The notes: a model not told the origin generated them from the sequence alone. Counted from the first letter of the stretch, positions 35,425-48,272 are shown. The stretch: 64,000 bases of DNA from Bathymodiolus brooksi (GCA_963680875.1 OY804579.1:35139804-35203803); one strand, 5' to 3'. Made by a program: numbers and translations.

Positions 35425-37405
35425 CTGAAAGATACAAAATGAACAACATTTCAGCTATATCATTAAAAGCTTGGAATATTTACTAAAATTTATGCTGGTT
35501 ATGCATGTAAAGAGACTCTTGATTTGGATATTTAGAAACAAACTGAAGTCAATATTGTAAGATAAGTTCGACTTTAACGAGATGACCCCTACCATGTACT
35601 TCGCAACATCTAACGATAAATCTGGGATTTATGTTATTATATGATCATTTTTGATATTATCTTTGTTTTGTCTAAGCCAATTGTGATCTTGTGTACTGTT
35701 CCGTCCTCTAATTGGTAGTTTACCATTGATTTGCAGGCGCTATTATTGTTATTATTGTTGTCGTCTTAACGATCCAAAGATAAGAAATTGTATATAACAT
35801 GCATAAAGACCAATAGACATGCAACAATCCTAAAATCATTTAATAAAATTTCCGTAATGCCACTTCTATAAGAAAATTTCCTACAACAAGCACATCGTGA
35901 TTTGTTCAAGAATATAACTTGTATCGATTTAGATGGAGTTTTTCATGTCAGCACTGATTGCAAACCGCAATTGATTTGAACATTTTGCTTCCTTTGTTTT
36001 GTATGTGACTCACATTATTTCACCCATTTCCAAGTTATGATGTAGTACAGGCGATGTTAACGTTTCCAGTACGAAAAGGTGGAATGCAAGCGTTTGAATT
36101 TATTGTTTAGTTGCATAGTGTGGTTTGTCATCCCCAAGGACAATTTACGGACATCCTGTTCCTATATAAAAGCGAGATTATATAATTGAATCCAATGGCA
36201 CTATAGTCTCTGTGATTCGTATTTGCTGACAATTTTCCCATGATAACACTAGCTGGTGACATGAAATGCCGTAGCTTGTACAATAGCAATACAATAATTA
36301 TCTAATATTATTGTTGCTATTTAATCCTATTCTGCTTAATAACATATACCATCTCGGTTGTGTGTCGTCTCTAGTGCGGGTCGAAGCAAGGACAATACAA
36401 TGGTATATGTTGCTTTTCCTCTAAGCACAGAACATTAAGTAGTAAGAGCGAAAATTAATTGGCTCAGAATCAGGATGATTGTAAAAATAAGTAGAGCGAT
36501 ATGTGAACATGTGGACATCGTTGTCATCTCTTCAACAAGTAACTTACCGTGATATAGCAGACTGTTCACTAGGTGTTAAATGGAAATCAATCACTCATAA
36601 TTAACACCCGTAGTGTTTAATACCATAATTATGTATCACTTCAAAACATATTTTGTATTAATTATCCATTATCCAGTTTCTAAATAGCCTTATATGATTA
36701 AATTTTATATCATATTTATTCTTTATTTCCCACTGTGTATCTCACCGATATCTCATATTACATTAACGGTACTTTTTATGGTATCAATCACAGAGCCTGT
36801 GACGTCGCGGAACGGACGTTGCTACGTTCGCAAATAATGACATTAATATTAAAACTAAGGCATAAGTGACCTTAGCCGATTTTGGCTATCCTGTGTATAA
36901 TCTTTGGTTATATTGCTCCCAAAGACTTTGACATGCTTTCGCTCTCCAATATTTTAATTATGACCTGATGAAGGTTATTCCAGACACACATCGTCGGCAC
37001 TAATTTGGATATTTACGTTTTTCATTGTACAATGAACAAACATCAACCATAAACTTCGCTTAATTATTGTTATTATTTATAATTAACTAATACCAAGGAC
37101 GCTAGGTGGACGATTAGAACAAGCATAACATTTTAGTGCCAAATTTTATCATCAACACTTTATTAAAGAAAGTTCAAACAGTGATGGTGAACAATGCCAT
37201 TAATATCAACAAAAGGAACAATCTTCTCTCACCTTAACTCACTGAACCCTCACACACACAAAGCGAGGAGCACAATATAGGATGTTAGACATCCTGGTCA
37301 TGGCTTGGGTGGTAACTTTTGTTAATACCTATACTATTGTTGGTAATTGGTAATACCAGTAATACTGTTGGTAAAATCAAAGATTAATAGCCGTTAATTA
37401 ATTAC
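35425..37405 (-). other. Caspase intron 2 (1.98 kb)
   Basis: Donor GAAG|GTAATT and acceptor CTTTCAG, phase 1. It contains a minus-strand C-rep copy at about 36865-37015 ('tgatgaaggttattcca' on the plus strand). Nothing else is recognised. Confidence 0.9.
36865..37015 (-). repeat. C-rep copy
   Basis: On the minus strand: 'gtctggaataaccttcatca', 'ttggagagcgaaagc', 'aaagtctttgggagcaat', 'aggatagccaaaatcgg'. This copy carries the head motif once, unlike the amplified copy at 15 kb. Confidence 0.75.
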
Positions 37406-37653
37406 CTTCCACCATTATTTTTGTCATACTTGATGCAGTGACATTATCATATCTTCTAACTTCAAACCCTAAATCTTGAAATCTTTCCTCAAGTCTTTCG
37501 GCGTCGGCGTCTGTACCTTCTCGACATCTCTGGCCTGTAGATGGATGGAAGTTTTTGTTGTTGACAATAATAAATAAACCTCGTTTTGGATAATTATAAT
37601 TATAGGCGTTAGGCTCTGATGGTGCACCTGGACGTAAAGATCTTCTCTCTCCA
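37406..37653 (-). CDS. Caspase exon 2: start of p20
   Basis: Encodes residues 33 (split) to 116 (split). Acceptor TATTTTCAG|TGG, donor GAAG|GTAATT. A basic stretch (GERRSLRPGAP) ends the short prodomain. The caspase fold starts at YPKRGLFIIVNNKNF, followed by TGQRCREGTDADAERL, in which Arg77 corresponds to the S1-pocket Arg64 of caspase-3. Then comes the helix and strand FQDLGFEVRRYDN. The frame used here differs from the longer overlapping open frame at 37469-37654, which is a shadow. Confidence 0.95.
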
Positions 37654-40600
37654 CTGAAAATAGAAATTGAAAGATGTTACTTGTAAAATTACTCTTCAGT
37701 CCATTTTAGAATCATAGAGTATTACGAATTACATATTTATAAATATTATATCTGATTAATTAATGTAACAAAATACACAGTGGTCACCATGGACGCTATG
37801 ATTTGGAACATATACCTATGCAATCAGTGTTAGATGTCTGCGATGTCTTCATGCATGTAAGTTAACTGTTGCAGGTATGAGGTTTTAGAATCCGTAAACT
37901 GAAAAAGGGAGATAATGCAATAGCCAAACACAAGAGGGGAAAAAAAGACATGTATGATCTTTCAAAAAGTACCAAAAATATAATATTATTACAAATTGCA
38001 TTGCAAGAATGTATATAAATTAAACTATTTTGAGCTCAACATACAAGCTTAGTGATTGGTAAAAACTAGTCAGTCACAAGTAGTATTGACCAATCAGTAA
38101 ACTTTGCTTACTTGAATTAGTTATGTAATTTCTGAGAAAAGTTCATGGCGAGGAGTGTAATAAATAAAACGCACAATGTAAATTTTATATACTATAGTAA
38201 ACATGAATTAGGTAATATATATATATATACCACATCCATCAGAACAGTTCCAACATTTAATCTGACAATCACAGAAAAAGAGATAAAAATCAATATCTGC
38301 GACACATATAATAAACTATTCTAAATATGCCAGTATTTCAATTACCCTGCGTATCATCCTTTTGTGTCAACAGTATGCGACAATGAAAAATTCATCTGCG
38401 ATATCATACCATAATATACAATGTGAACTAAAAATTAACTTACAAAGGCGAAATAATGTATTATTAATCAAATAAGTACATACACGTTTTACTATGTCCA
38501 TGGGTTTAATACTTGGGTCTGTTTGATTAGTTGCACCTAATGCTTGTCGATTGCCACATTCTACTTTATTGCTATTCTTTATTGTTTCATGTCTTCCTGA
38601 TTATTTTATAGTTAAAATATATAATAATAACACATGTCATATTATATATGGTATATTGTATTAATAGGAAATAGACAATACTTAATGAAAAAGTAATGTG
38701 TCTGTTCCTTTTGTCGTTATTTAGACTATAAAACATGTTTTATTTGAATAAAGAGATTAACATAGTCATCACACTTTTGAATTATTCAGTGAATGGACAT
38801 CTACATAGCTAAACGTCATATTAAAGGTTGTCACCCTTTATAAGTATTCTCGTGTAATCTTTTGTTACCCTATCTAAGTATGCAGGTTTAATCGTTTGCT
38901 ACCCCCATATGGGTATAAAATTGTATTGCAAGTACAATTTTTATTCAAGTGTAATCCTTTACAACTACATTTCACGTAAAGACAGCACACAGTATCATTT
39001 AAAGGTTGGAATTTGACCCCAGTCGTGATCTGGTGATTGACATTCCATTAGTTGTCTGTAGAACAGATTTGAGAAACAGATCCACTGATGTAATGTCCAT
39101 TTCTTCAATTTCAAACATTCCTTACATCGCCACTTTGAATATTTTCCCGACGGAAATACATTGACAGAGAAACCAAAATGCGTGTTGCTTTCAACGCAAG
39201 GCATTCTTTCATCTTTAATCACGTGACACAACTAGATTCCTGTTTCTCGTAACCTAGTTTGTTTACTCCGATAACGGATGTACATTAACAGAGGGATCAA
39301 AAGCCTGTCGCCTTCTACACAAGAGAATTGTCCATCATTTATCACGTGACACATCTTATATCCGGTTTGATATAAGCTTGTTTGTTTCTCCCGGAAATAC
39401 ATTAACAGAGATTACAATTATGCACTTCAAATAATAAATGTTGTTAGAGATTTTCCATTGCGACAAATGCAGTAACTAATGTTTAAATGCTATTTATAGT
39501 ATAGGAATAAATACTGTATTACATACGTGTTAACATCTTTTTATATTCAACTTTTACCAATAAAATTTTAAATTTTTTTATAAAGAGCTAAAACCCCCTT
39601 ACTCCTAAGACACATATACATGACTGCTTACTTTTCTTGCATGGGACAGGCACTTCAATAACATATTTCGGGGTTAAGCTAGCTGTATGGGTCCGATTCT
39701 CCTCTCTTAGTGAAAAGGTGCTGTCGTGCAAGTTTTTTCCCACATGTGTGTAAAATGAAAACCTTCGCAACACATAATTGTGATACATGTTGTAATATAA
39801 CGCTACGACATCTTTTACTTTGTAAAAGGTTTTAATGGAGACCATTCACCCATTTTCCCCCCAGGTGGTGTCGCTGTACCAACGGTGGTTAGGAAAACGT
39901 TTGTTTTCCGATAAACGCTTGTAACCAATGTTATCAAATGGCAATACCTGCGTGGTGTCTTTGATCTGAAGCGTTGCGTAATATGACGGTAAGCACGGCC
40001 TATAGATTTTAATTTGATATTTCCAATACCTTTTTTCTAGTTTATTTCACAGTGACCGGTAACATTCATAGCCTATAGCCATAGGGCCCAATGTCTGCAA
40101 TGGCAATGTAAAATTGCATGTGGTTTTTTTTTACTTCATTTGTTGTCTAATGACATAAAATTGCACACGAGTTTTCAAATTAAATTGAACCCGATTGAAA
40201 ATTGTACACGTATTTTTTTCACACTGTATAGGGTCTAACCATGTAAATTTGCGTACTCGCTTTTGCTTCAAAAACAATGCAAAAAGAGTTTTAAGATCCC
40301 CAAGCGCAAGGGCAGGCAATACAATGGCCAATCACTGATCTACAAAACACTACACAGAAAACTATCATTTCCCCCACAGCGATATATTTTTTCACAGGAA
40401 ACAAAAATCAGATTTTTATTTTTTGGACCGTGGGCATAAAAAAAAATCAGTAATTTCCCTTCAAATTTTTATCATAAATTTCTCGTTGAGAACTGTAGGG
40501 ATGGATTAATGATATTTTTGCATCTTTCGTGTCAATTTATTTTGTTTCTTTAAAATTTCACCACATAATTAAAAAACAATTTCAGAAAAAAACATCCTAA

Positions 40601-40660
40601 AAGTTAAATGGTCGTCCCCTTAATGACATGAATGTGTGTCTCGGCCGCGTCCATGCAGCT
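37654..40660. other. Start of caspase intron 1; degenerate tandem repeat
   Basis: No exon is recognised. At about 39150-39420 a unit of roughly 120-130 bp is present two and a half times in diverged form, marked by 'acattaacagag' and 'atcacgtgacaca'. Short minus-strand frames at 39.0, 39.6 and 40.1 kb have no recognisable motif. Confidence 0.5.
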
Positions 40661-40672
40661 TCGTATAATACG

Positions 40673-41033
40673 AACCGCATCGGTGGCGTAATGGTTAGAG
40701 TGCTCGCCTCGAGTGCGGTAGATCGTGGGTTCGAACCCCGGTCGGGTCATACCAAAGTCTATGCAAATTGATATTTGTTGCTTCTCTGGTAAGCACGCAG
40801 CATTAAGGAGAAAGAGCAAAGACTGGTCGGCTCGGAATCAGGATAATGTGTCCGGGTGGGGCGACATGTCTATCCGCGGACTGTTGTTTTAGTGAGCTAG
40901 CACTATACAAATCCAACTCAGTGTGTAGGTCTAGTACAAAGCGGACCTCATCATCATCTCATTGAAAATTAACTTGTTCTCGCCATGATATAGCTGAAAA
41001 TTTTCTGAATTGGCGTTAAACAACAGCAATCAC
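40673..41033 (+). mobile_element. tRNA-headed SINE, full length with target duplication
   Basis: Flanked by perfect 12-bp direct repeats 'tcgtataatacg' (40661-40672 and 41034-41045). The head has A box 'tggcgtaatgg' (40684-40694) and B box 'ggttcgaacc' (40728-40737), the RNA polymerase III promoter of tRNA-derived SINEs. The body includes 'ggagaaagagcaaagactgg', 'gtgagctagcactat' and 'cattgaaaattaacttgttc'. The tail is 'ggcgttaaacaacagcaat'. It is best read as a SINE and not a tRNA gene, because the same head and body recur at 7.1 and 63.3 kb. Confidence 0.93.
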
Positions 41034-41329
41034 TCGTATAATACGTGTCCGGATTTTAAGAACCTTATGCAAAAAAGTTCAACAACTTAAATATTGCTTC
41101 TGATTCGCGGATTTGTCCCGATAAGATTGATTCCTTAAAAAGTAAACCTTCAAAGAGATAAGTTGCATTTTAATGCTTGGTGCTTTAACCATTCATATGA
41201 TTTTTCTTCTATCATCATATGTAGCACTATCATGTAATTTAATCAACACCGCCCAAAATATATTTTGTATTTAGTGTAGAGGTTGTTAAATAGCTTGTAT
41301 TACCGTTGAAATGAAACTGTACACTTCTT

Positions 41330-41440
41330 GTTTCGTGACGGTCAGTTTTATTCGGCCCGTGTTATTGGTGGAGGAAACCCGAGTTCCCTGAAAAAAACCA
41401 CCGACCTGCCGCAAGTCACTGACCAGCTTTATCACATAGA
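41330..41440 (+). repeat. V-rep core fragment
   Basis: Contains 'gacggtcagttttatt', 'tggtggaggaaaccc', 'accgacctgcc' and 'agtcactgaccagctttatc', the central part of V-rep, truncated at both ends. Confidence 0.7.
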
Positions 41441-41629
41441 AATCACATTAGTATTATTACCAATTGATAATAGTCAAGCGACTGTTGATGAAAAATAAAA
41501 TCCACACATGACTGTTGATGAAAATAAAATGTACACATGACTGTTCATGAAAAAAATCAACATTATCTATAATACGTAATACGACCCAGGTATTCTCGTT
41601 TGAATTTTTTTTTTATCAAAATCTTCAGA

Positions 41630-42080
41630 ATTTTTGATGCCTTTATTTGAATGGCTTAAGATTCGCGTTGGAACAATCTAGACATATCAATAAGAAATTC
41701 CCCTACATTATCTTCGTTTAAAAATAGAGTGAAAGTTGATATCTATAAAACCCCAAAGTATTATAATGAAGGCCCACGGAAACTAAGTATATTACATACT
41801 AGACTTAGACACCAATGCAGCTCACTCAATGCCGATCTGTCAAAAATACATAGTAAATAATTTTAAATGTAATTGCGGTGCTTCTTTTGAAGATGCTATA
41901 CATTATTTTCTGGAATGTCCTTTATACCTGAACGAAAGAAGAACACTTCTGAGTAATTGCGACGATATCAATATCAATATTGAAACTTTGCTCTTTGGGA
42001 ACGATAAGTATAGTTATGACGTCAACTCCAAAATATTTGGAAAAGTTCGAACTTTTATAAATCAATCAAAAAGATTTTAG
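41630..42080 (+). pseudogene. LINE ORF2 3' end (5'-truncated non-LTR retrotransposon)
   Basis: The first frame reads WNNLDISIRNSPTLSSFKN, then GPRKLSILHTRLRHQCSSLN. A one-base shift in an A run near 41840 moves the frame, after which CNCGASFEDAIHYFLECPLY is a typical C-terminal Cys/His motif of mollusc and other animal LINE polymerases. The protein ends at 42080. Only this end survives, as usual for 5'-truncated LINE copies. The exact clade cannot be assigned without a search. Confidence 0.75.
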
Positions 42081-43127
42081 GGCTAATGTCAGCACTTTTT
42101 CACTTTTTCACTTGTACTTCTTACTTTCTTCCAGTGTCAAAATTTTAAATGTCTATTGTCTGTGTTTTGTTTTGCTGTCATTAATTCATGTGTATAATTT
42201 GTAAGGAGAGGACTTCATATAAGTTGGTATAACTTGCTGTCCAATCCTATTGTTTATGTACAATGAAATATTATTAAACTAATGGCTAAAGATAAAGCTG
42301 AAATCGTAAAATTTATAATTTTTGCTTTTTTCAATTTTTGCAAAATTAGAGCCCACGCGAACAGTTTGATTAAAAAACGCAAAAATAACACCCCTTTGAA
42401 AATAACCACTTAAATAGTAGACTAATAAATGTAGATATTTATGTTTGAGACAGAATATGTTTTTAACATCATGTTGGGGATCAGTGAGTAATTGTTGTTT
42501 ACGGCAATTTTTCAGCTATATCACGACGAGAACAAGTTAATTTTCAATGAGATGAAGATGAGGTCCCAACACGCTTAGTTGTTTTTTTTTTTATAATATT
42601 ATATGTTATTCAGCTATCAGATAACAAATATATTACGGATTTAACCATTTTTTTGTTAAATACAGAACCAAACTGTCGTATAAAATTTAAAAAAAAAAAA
42701 TTTATTTAGTTTTTTTTGTTTGTTTCCTTTTTGTTTGTTTATTTTTATTTTCCTTTTGGTTTTTTTTAACACGTACATAGTCCCAATTCATATTTAAAAC
42801 TTTATTAAATATTTTGCATCTTTTATTTTCATTTTCCGTATTTCTAGATGTCCCTTTTCGTACCTCTGACATTCTTTGTTCAATGACATCAAATATTTGT
42901 CACGTGATATTTTTATGTACTGAGGTGTCTCATAAAGGAAAATCCTGTTCAATATTTCTAAATCAACACAAATTCATATGAACTTTATAATTATAACATT
43001 AATATATTACATAACAAAACAACGGGTTTGTGAAACAATTTCAATAATTAAAATGTTAATAATAAGCAAAAACTTGGTGTGGCCCCGTGACCTCGAAAGT
43101 TTTAAAGGCGGAAACTTTAACACACTT
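42081..43127. other. Intronic sequence with a truncated SINE
   Basis: A minus-strand, head-less SINE copy lies at about 42478-42590 ('ttgttgtttacggcaatttt' and 'acaagttaattttcaatgag' on the plus strand). The rest is AT-rich with T and A homopolymers. Confidence 0.6.
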
Positions 43128-43626
43128 TCACTTGTTGATTGTTATGTTCAAATTTGTAATGGTACAGCCGTGGAACATGGGAGTTTGCTGAATTGTTCTG
43201 GTGTTTGTGACAGAATTAACTGTTGTAAGAGTGTTATAATCACAAAATAAATCATCATAATTTACATCCAAAATGTCAACGACGTCCGTAACCGACGATG
43301 AAACATGTGTATTGGCTCTCATTTGAACAAGTGATGTTGAACTTGAACTGTTTTGTGTCGGCGGCATGAGTTGCAACCGGGAAGTACTGTGCGGGGGCAT
43401 TATTGAGGATAGTTGAGATGGTTGCTCTCCACGAACAGAACTTGTGATAATGTCTCCCATAGCTTGTTTTTCCTTTGATGAAACACGTTGATATACTGCA
43501 ACTGACGAGGCAGATTTGTGTCCGGTAACTGCCATAATTTGTGCCATTGAACAGTTTCTTCCGAGGATAGTTGCACCCGTTGCACGAATTGAGTGGTTGG
43601 TGTAGATTTGTGAAAGGTATATTTTA
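43128..43626 (-). pseudogene. Tyrosine recombinase C-terminal fragment (Crypton/DUF3504-like)
   Basis: The frame starts near 43626 with LSQIYTNHSIRATGATIL, which contains the catalytic Arg of the R-x-H/K-R-Y set. It continues with AQIMAVTGHKSASSVAVYQRV, containing the HxxR/K region and the candidate nucleophilic Tyr. A Ser/Thr/Gln-rich tail ends with FHGCTITNLNITINK and a stop at 43128. Such sequences occur in Crypton-type mobile elements and in host genes derived from them. Only the last catalytic third is present and the upstream sequence is closed, so this is a fragment. It lies in caspase intron 1, in the gene's orientation. Confidence 0.75.
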
Positions 43627-45654
43627 ATTTGTTATTGAAGAAAAGAATATCTTTTTTGTTCATACAACCGTTTTGAGTTTAAAACAGCATTTAATTTGGT
43701 AAAAATACATTTATTATTCCGTATTATGATATTGATTCAGTGAAGCGTAAATATTTCTGTTTTTGTCAACCACGTTGTTATTGTTTTTTGGGGCCCAAAT
43801 ATGGAGACCGAAAACGTACATATATACCCCGTCTGTTTTCCGAATATATGCTGACATTCAGGGTTGAATAACCAATGAAAATATGCGTAACAAACTAAAT
43901 TCGTAATATATATCTTTAATATGATATAGGGGTGCATATTTTTTATTAATAAAGTTATATATCTTAAAGACAAGCCACTGCGGTTCGAATCCGGAACAGA
44001 ACAGTACATAAAATTCGCCAAGAATAATTAATGTACGTGAAATTGATCGAAATTATTTGATTCTATCCATTAATAAACGATTATTTACCATGAAAGTAGG
44101 AAATCACGATACAACAAAACTAGGAAACCAACACGAAAATCTTTTAAAAAGGGAAATACAAAGAATGTGAACAAATACCAAACTTTGTTTAACAACGTAC
44201 GTACACGTGTACTATATAGTCTCCTCATTCAACAGTTATTGTACGTATGCTATGCATATTTACTAATTACAAAATTATTGAAAATATTGATTTTTGCTCA
44301 TGGAGAACATAAGAAAAAATTAATAAGAATGTATTCAATTTTATTTTATATTCGCATTCACAGTTAGTAACAGGTGCCCGTGACCCAGATATGATTGCAA
44401 CGTTGTCCTATTTTGTCCAACGTCTTATTTCAACGTATTGACGGGATTACTTTAGTATAACATGTCAGATGTCAGAAGATGGTTACAACTTATGATGCAT
44501 TTGTTGTTAACTTGAGGAATATTGTTATACAAATAAAAAATAATTATTGTTGGATAATTAGATAGAAATTGTGTTTGAAATAGTTTACATAGGTTACAAA
44601 CGTCTAAGCGATAATAAAACGCTCCTCTAACCACCGTTGGTACTCGAGCGACACCTGTTGAGTAAATTTGGGTGAATGTTCTCCATTTGTATCTAGGTAT
44701 ATGAAGACAAGACGACTAATCGATGTCTTGGATGTACTCTAGATATTGATATATGGTATGTCAACAGTATTATTATTTTATAGGAAGTTGAGAAACTCTG
44801 TGCTCAGTTTTAATCCAATAAGCGTTGGTCTAGGTCGACAGAGAGAGGATAATTGTTTTACTGACAGAATCCCAGCTAGACATCTCATGTTGATTTATTG
44901 TATACGTTTTGTCGACTTCAGTTATATATTAAATACACCAAAAATGACGTAAATTAGTTTAATATGACTAGAGAGAGAAAGGCCAATTATTGTTAAGTAT
45001 TGATATAGGGTTAAAGTTACTTTGATGTAAAGCTGCCAGAAATAAGAATCATCCCTTGTATCCGTATTATCTCCATGAATAGGTTCATTGCTCTAAGTTC
45101 AACAATGACGGATAAGCAAGGCAATCGAATATATTAGTTTATTATATAGATAGGTGTGAATTATGGAGATTTATCCGTGAAATAAATTCCGGTATTTCAC
45201 ATGTGAAATATCAGTTTTTTCCCGCCGGAGCTACTTTTACACAACTATAAGTGTGGTGGTTACGTCTCTTGTTGTGCTACGGTGAATACACATACGATTG
45301 TAAACTGAAAAAATTCCGCGAAATGTTATTGACGACTTTGGCACATAACCAACATGACGTCAATGACGTCATATGAAGACTTCCCGTTTGAAACGTAAAG
45401 ATTAGACGTTATTTGGCTTCGCGTACGCTTCAATGTTGATCAAATTTAACTAAAATAAGTTTTTAAGGTAAGCATTTTAATTATGTTTTTATGTATTGTT
45501 GTAAATATGACATGTAGGATTTCACATTTTCAAGATGGCAGATCATTCCAGCTGAACCCCTTAGTGTCATTGCTCGTAGATTCATACGAGTAGAATGAAA
45601 TATACAAATAAAAAATAATAATATATAAGAAATTTTGAAAGTCTATATAATAAA
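43627..45654. other. Intronic sequence, no clear feature
   Basis: No exon is recognised. Near 45310 a block 'aattccgcgaaatgttattg' is related to one near 10740. A B-box-like 'ggttcgaatcc' near 43981 lacks a tRNA context. Confidence 0.4.
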
Positions 45655-45817
45655 CAGTATAACTAAATCATACATTTTGAATATCAAAATAAGACCAATC
45701 GTGACCGAATACGCATTAACGATTAAACTCGTGGGCCCACTCTTTTAATCCTTATGCGTACTTCGGTCACTCGTGGTCCTATTTTGATATTCTAAATCTA
45801 CGATTAGTTATACTATA
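45655..45817. mobile_element. Foldback element centred on GGGCCC
   Basis: The left arm ('gtataactaaatcatac', 'gaatatcaaaataagacca', 'gtgaccgaatacgcatta') is complementary to the right arm ('tatgcgtacttcggtcac', 'ggtcctattttgatattc', 'cgattagttatac'), over about 75-80 bases with mismatches. The centre is near 45735. It looks like a MITE or a long hairpin. Confidence 0.75.
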
Positions 45818-47036
45818 TATATCTACTTTATCATTATTATGATTAAAAATGAATAATCATTAATGTTTTACGGCTGGGTTAAAGTACAGTCCGTCCTCGT
45901 TTCACAATTATAAACCACAAATATGTTAATTGTATTTCGCTTCCGTTCACATTGAGAGGAATGATGTGAAATGAGGTTATTACGATTTTCCACAAGAATG
46001 ACAAGTAGAACATGAAGACCTTGGAGATCATTTTAGCAAACAACTCGCCAAGAAATGTTTTGTATTTCATTTTTATGGTAGTTTCTAATGTTGATACTTT
46101 ATGATCATCCTACCATAAAAAAATAAAGGAAATGGATTCTAAATGTACGATATATTTTGCAATTAAGCTTACATCATAGAATGTGTGTCACCTAGTACTC
46201 ATCGTACATACAGTGAATGACACCATTAACACTTCCCTTAAAATAAAGGTAACTAGCAATAACTCAATAACTCTGCTGAGACAACAGTACAATATAAATA
46301 TAATCTGGATGTTTAAAACTACACCAGTAGGATAAAGATTAAATGTCTCTATGGGGGTGACAATACAAAAAACAATTGAAAAATTAAAAAAATCCTCAAA
46401 AATAGAAACAAAACTGATGGAACAACACACACCCAAGAAAAAACCGATACGAGTTCTGGTTCCTCGATAAGCTCATCACCTCTACTCCGGACAAGTCACC
46501 AAGCATACAATATCATATTAGCTTTAATATGATTCCAATAATGTTGTGTATGAGCAATATATCTTTGATAACTAACCTAACTTATTTAACCATTAAAACT
46601 TAATGTATACAAGTCATAGAGACTTCACCATTGATCATATTAACATTTGAGCTGCTTTATCTATGTCCCATGTAATTTCAAGATAATGTAGTGTAGCTTG
46701 AACATTTTGCACGTCGAAAAGACGAATTCGAAGTACCCAATGTCGGTTATTATATTTCGATTTATTTAATTGTTTTAACCTTCAGCTCGACATGTATTAA
46801 CTGTGTGTCGTAAAGACGTGTAATCTTTAACATAACATAACAATTACTATTTGACATGATACACGCATTCCATTAGGACAGAAAGAAGAAGCATTTTTCG
46901 TGGTCTGTAAGTCATATTTAAAAGTGTATTTAGTTGTTTTTAATACTGTTTAAAACATTTAGGCCCGGGTATAAATATTTTAGGTTTTATCCCTCAACAT
47001 TAACCAATTTGCTTCTATTTAAAATACGGGGACCGT
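45818..47036. other. Intronic sequence, no feature seen
   Basis: No exon or repeat family is recognised. Confidence 0.4.
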
Positions 47037-47232
47037 AATCGTATGGTAGTTGGATTTACAACTACCTGTGCAATCAGTGTCTATCACCGCTCAGGCTAGG
47101 TGTACTCGATACAACACAATGTGATGATTGCGACAGGTCAGTGATTTTCTCCGGCACTACAGTTTTCTCCACCGATAAAACTGATCGCCAAGATATAACT
47201 CAACTATTGTTGAAAATGACGTTCATTACCAT
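47037..47232 (-). repeat. V-rep copy, minus strand
   Basis: The plus strand shows the reversed blocks 'ggtagttggatttacaac', 'aatcagtgtctatcacc', 'ggtgtactcgatacaac' and 'attgttgaaaatgacgtt', in the mirrored order of the copies at 17.0 and 56.9 kb. Followed by a run of 15 C at about 47236-47250. Confidence 0.75.
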
Positions 47233-47315
47233 ACCCCCCCCCCCCCCCAAAAAAAAACCCTTAACCAATTTTCTTCTATCTAAAATATTGTCAGACAAAT
47301 CCTCACTCCGTGGGA

Positions 47316-47396
47316 AAATTGTATAAAAATCATAATCAGGGTTATAGTAAACTATAACAGTAAACTATAACCCTGATTATGATTTTTATACAATTT
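47316..47396. repeat. Perfect 33-bp inverted repeat
   Basis: Arms 47316-47348 and 47364-47396 are exact complements (each containing 'ataatcagggttatagt' or its complement) with a 15-base spacer. No coding or element context was recognised. Confidence 0.9.
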
Positions 47397-47627
47397 ATTT
47401 ACCAATGTACATTATTTACCAATTTCAATGACAGGTAATTTGTATTATTGGAAATTCTCTTTAAAAAGTTTACACAAGCTTAAATTGACGTGCTTACGGA
47501 ATTCTTTTTAAAAAAAAAAGCTTACACAACCTGAATTGACGTGCTTACCAGTTATAAAAACGTGATTTCATGTGAATAACGTCCGTTAGATTTAATTACG
47601 GTAGAAGGAGCGCATGAAACTCAATTA

Positions 47628-48272
47628 CACGAGACTGTTGTTGGTATTATAGATTAAACGTTACACGAGAATATTGTTGGTATTATAGATTAAACGTTAC
47701 ACGAGAATGTTGTTGGTATTATAGATTAAACGTTACACGAGAATGTTGTTGGTATTATAGATTAAACGTTACACGAGATTGTTGTTGGTATTATAGATTA
47801 AACGTTACACGAGAATGTTGTTGGTATTATAGATTAAACGTTACACCAGAATGTTGTTGGTATTATAGATTAAACGTTACACAAGAATGTTGTTGGTATT
47901 ATAGATTAAACGTTACACAAGAATGTTGTTGGTATTATAGATTAAACATTACACGAGAATGCTGTTGGTATTATAGATTAAACGTTACACGAGAATGTTG
48001 TTGGTATCATAGATTAAACGTTACACGAGAATGTTGTTGGTATTATAGATTAAACGTTACACGAGAATGTTGTTGGTATTATAGATTAAACGTTACACAA
48101 GAATGTTGTTGGTATTATAGATTAAACATTACACGAGAATGCTGTTGGTATTATAGATTAAACGTTACACGAGAATGTTGTTGGTATTATAGATTAAACG
48201 TTACACGAGAATGTTGTTGGTATTATAGATTAAACGTTACACGAGACTGTTGTTGGTATTATAGATTAAACC
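47628..48272 (+). repeat. 36-bp minisatellite, about 18 copies
   Basis: Unit 'acgagaatgttgttggtatt' plus 'atagattaaacgttac'. Single-base variants are 'gactg', 'gattg', 'acaaga' and 'aaacatt'. One block with 'acaaga...aaacatt...gaatgctg' occurs twice (about 47920 and 48105), showing that several units were duplicated together. Confidence 0.95.

Noticed and set aside
37469..37654. 61-residue minus-strand frame
   Set aside because: Overlaps caspase exon 2 in a different frame; the real frame joins exon 1 and exon 3 and carries the p20 motifs.
40673..40760. tRNA gene
   Set aside because: A and B boxes are present, but the sequence is the head of a SINE with body, tail and target duplication, and recurs with the same body elsewhere.
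43970..44010. B-box-like 'ggttcgaatcc'
   Set aside because: No matching A box at the correct distance and no cloverleaf could be drawn.
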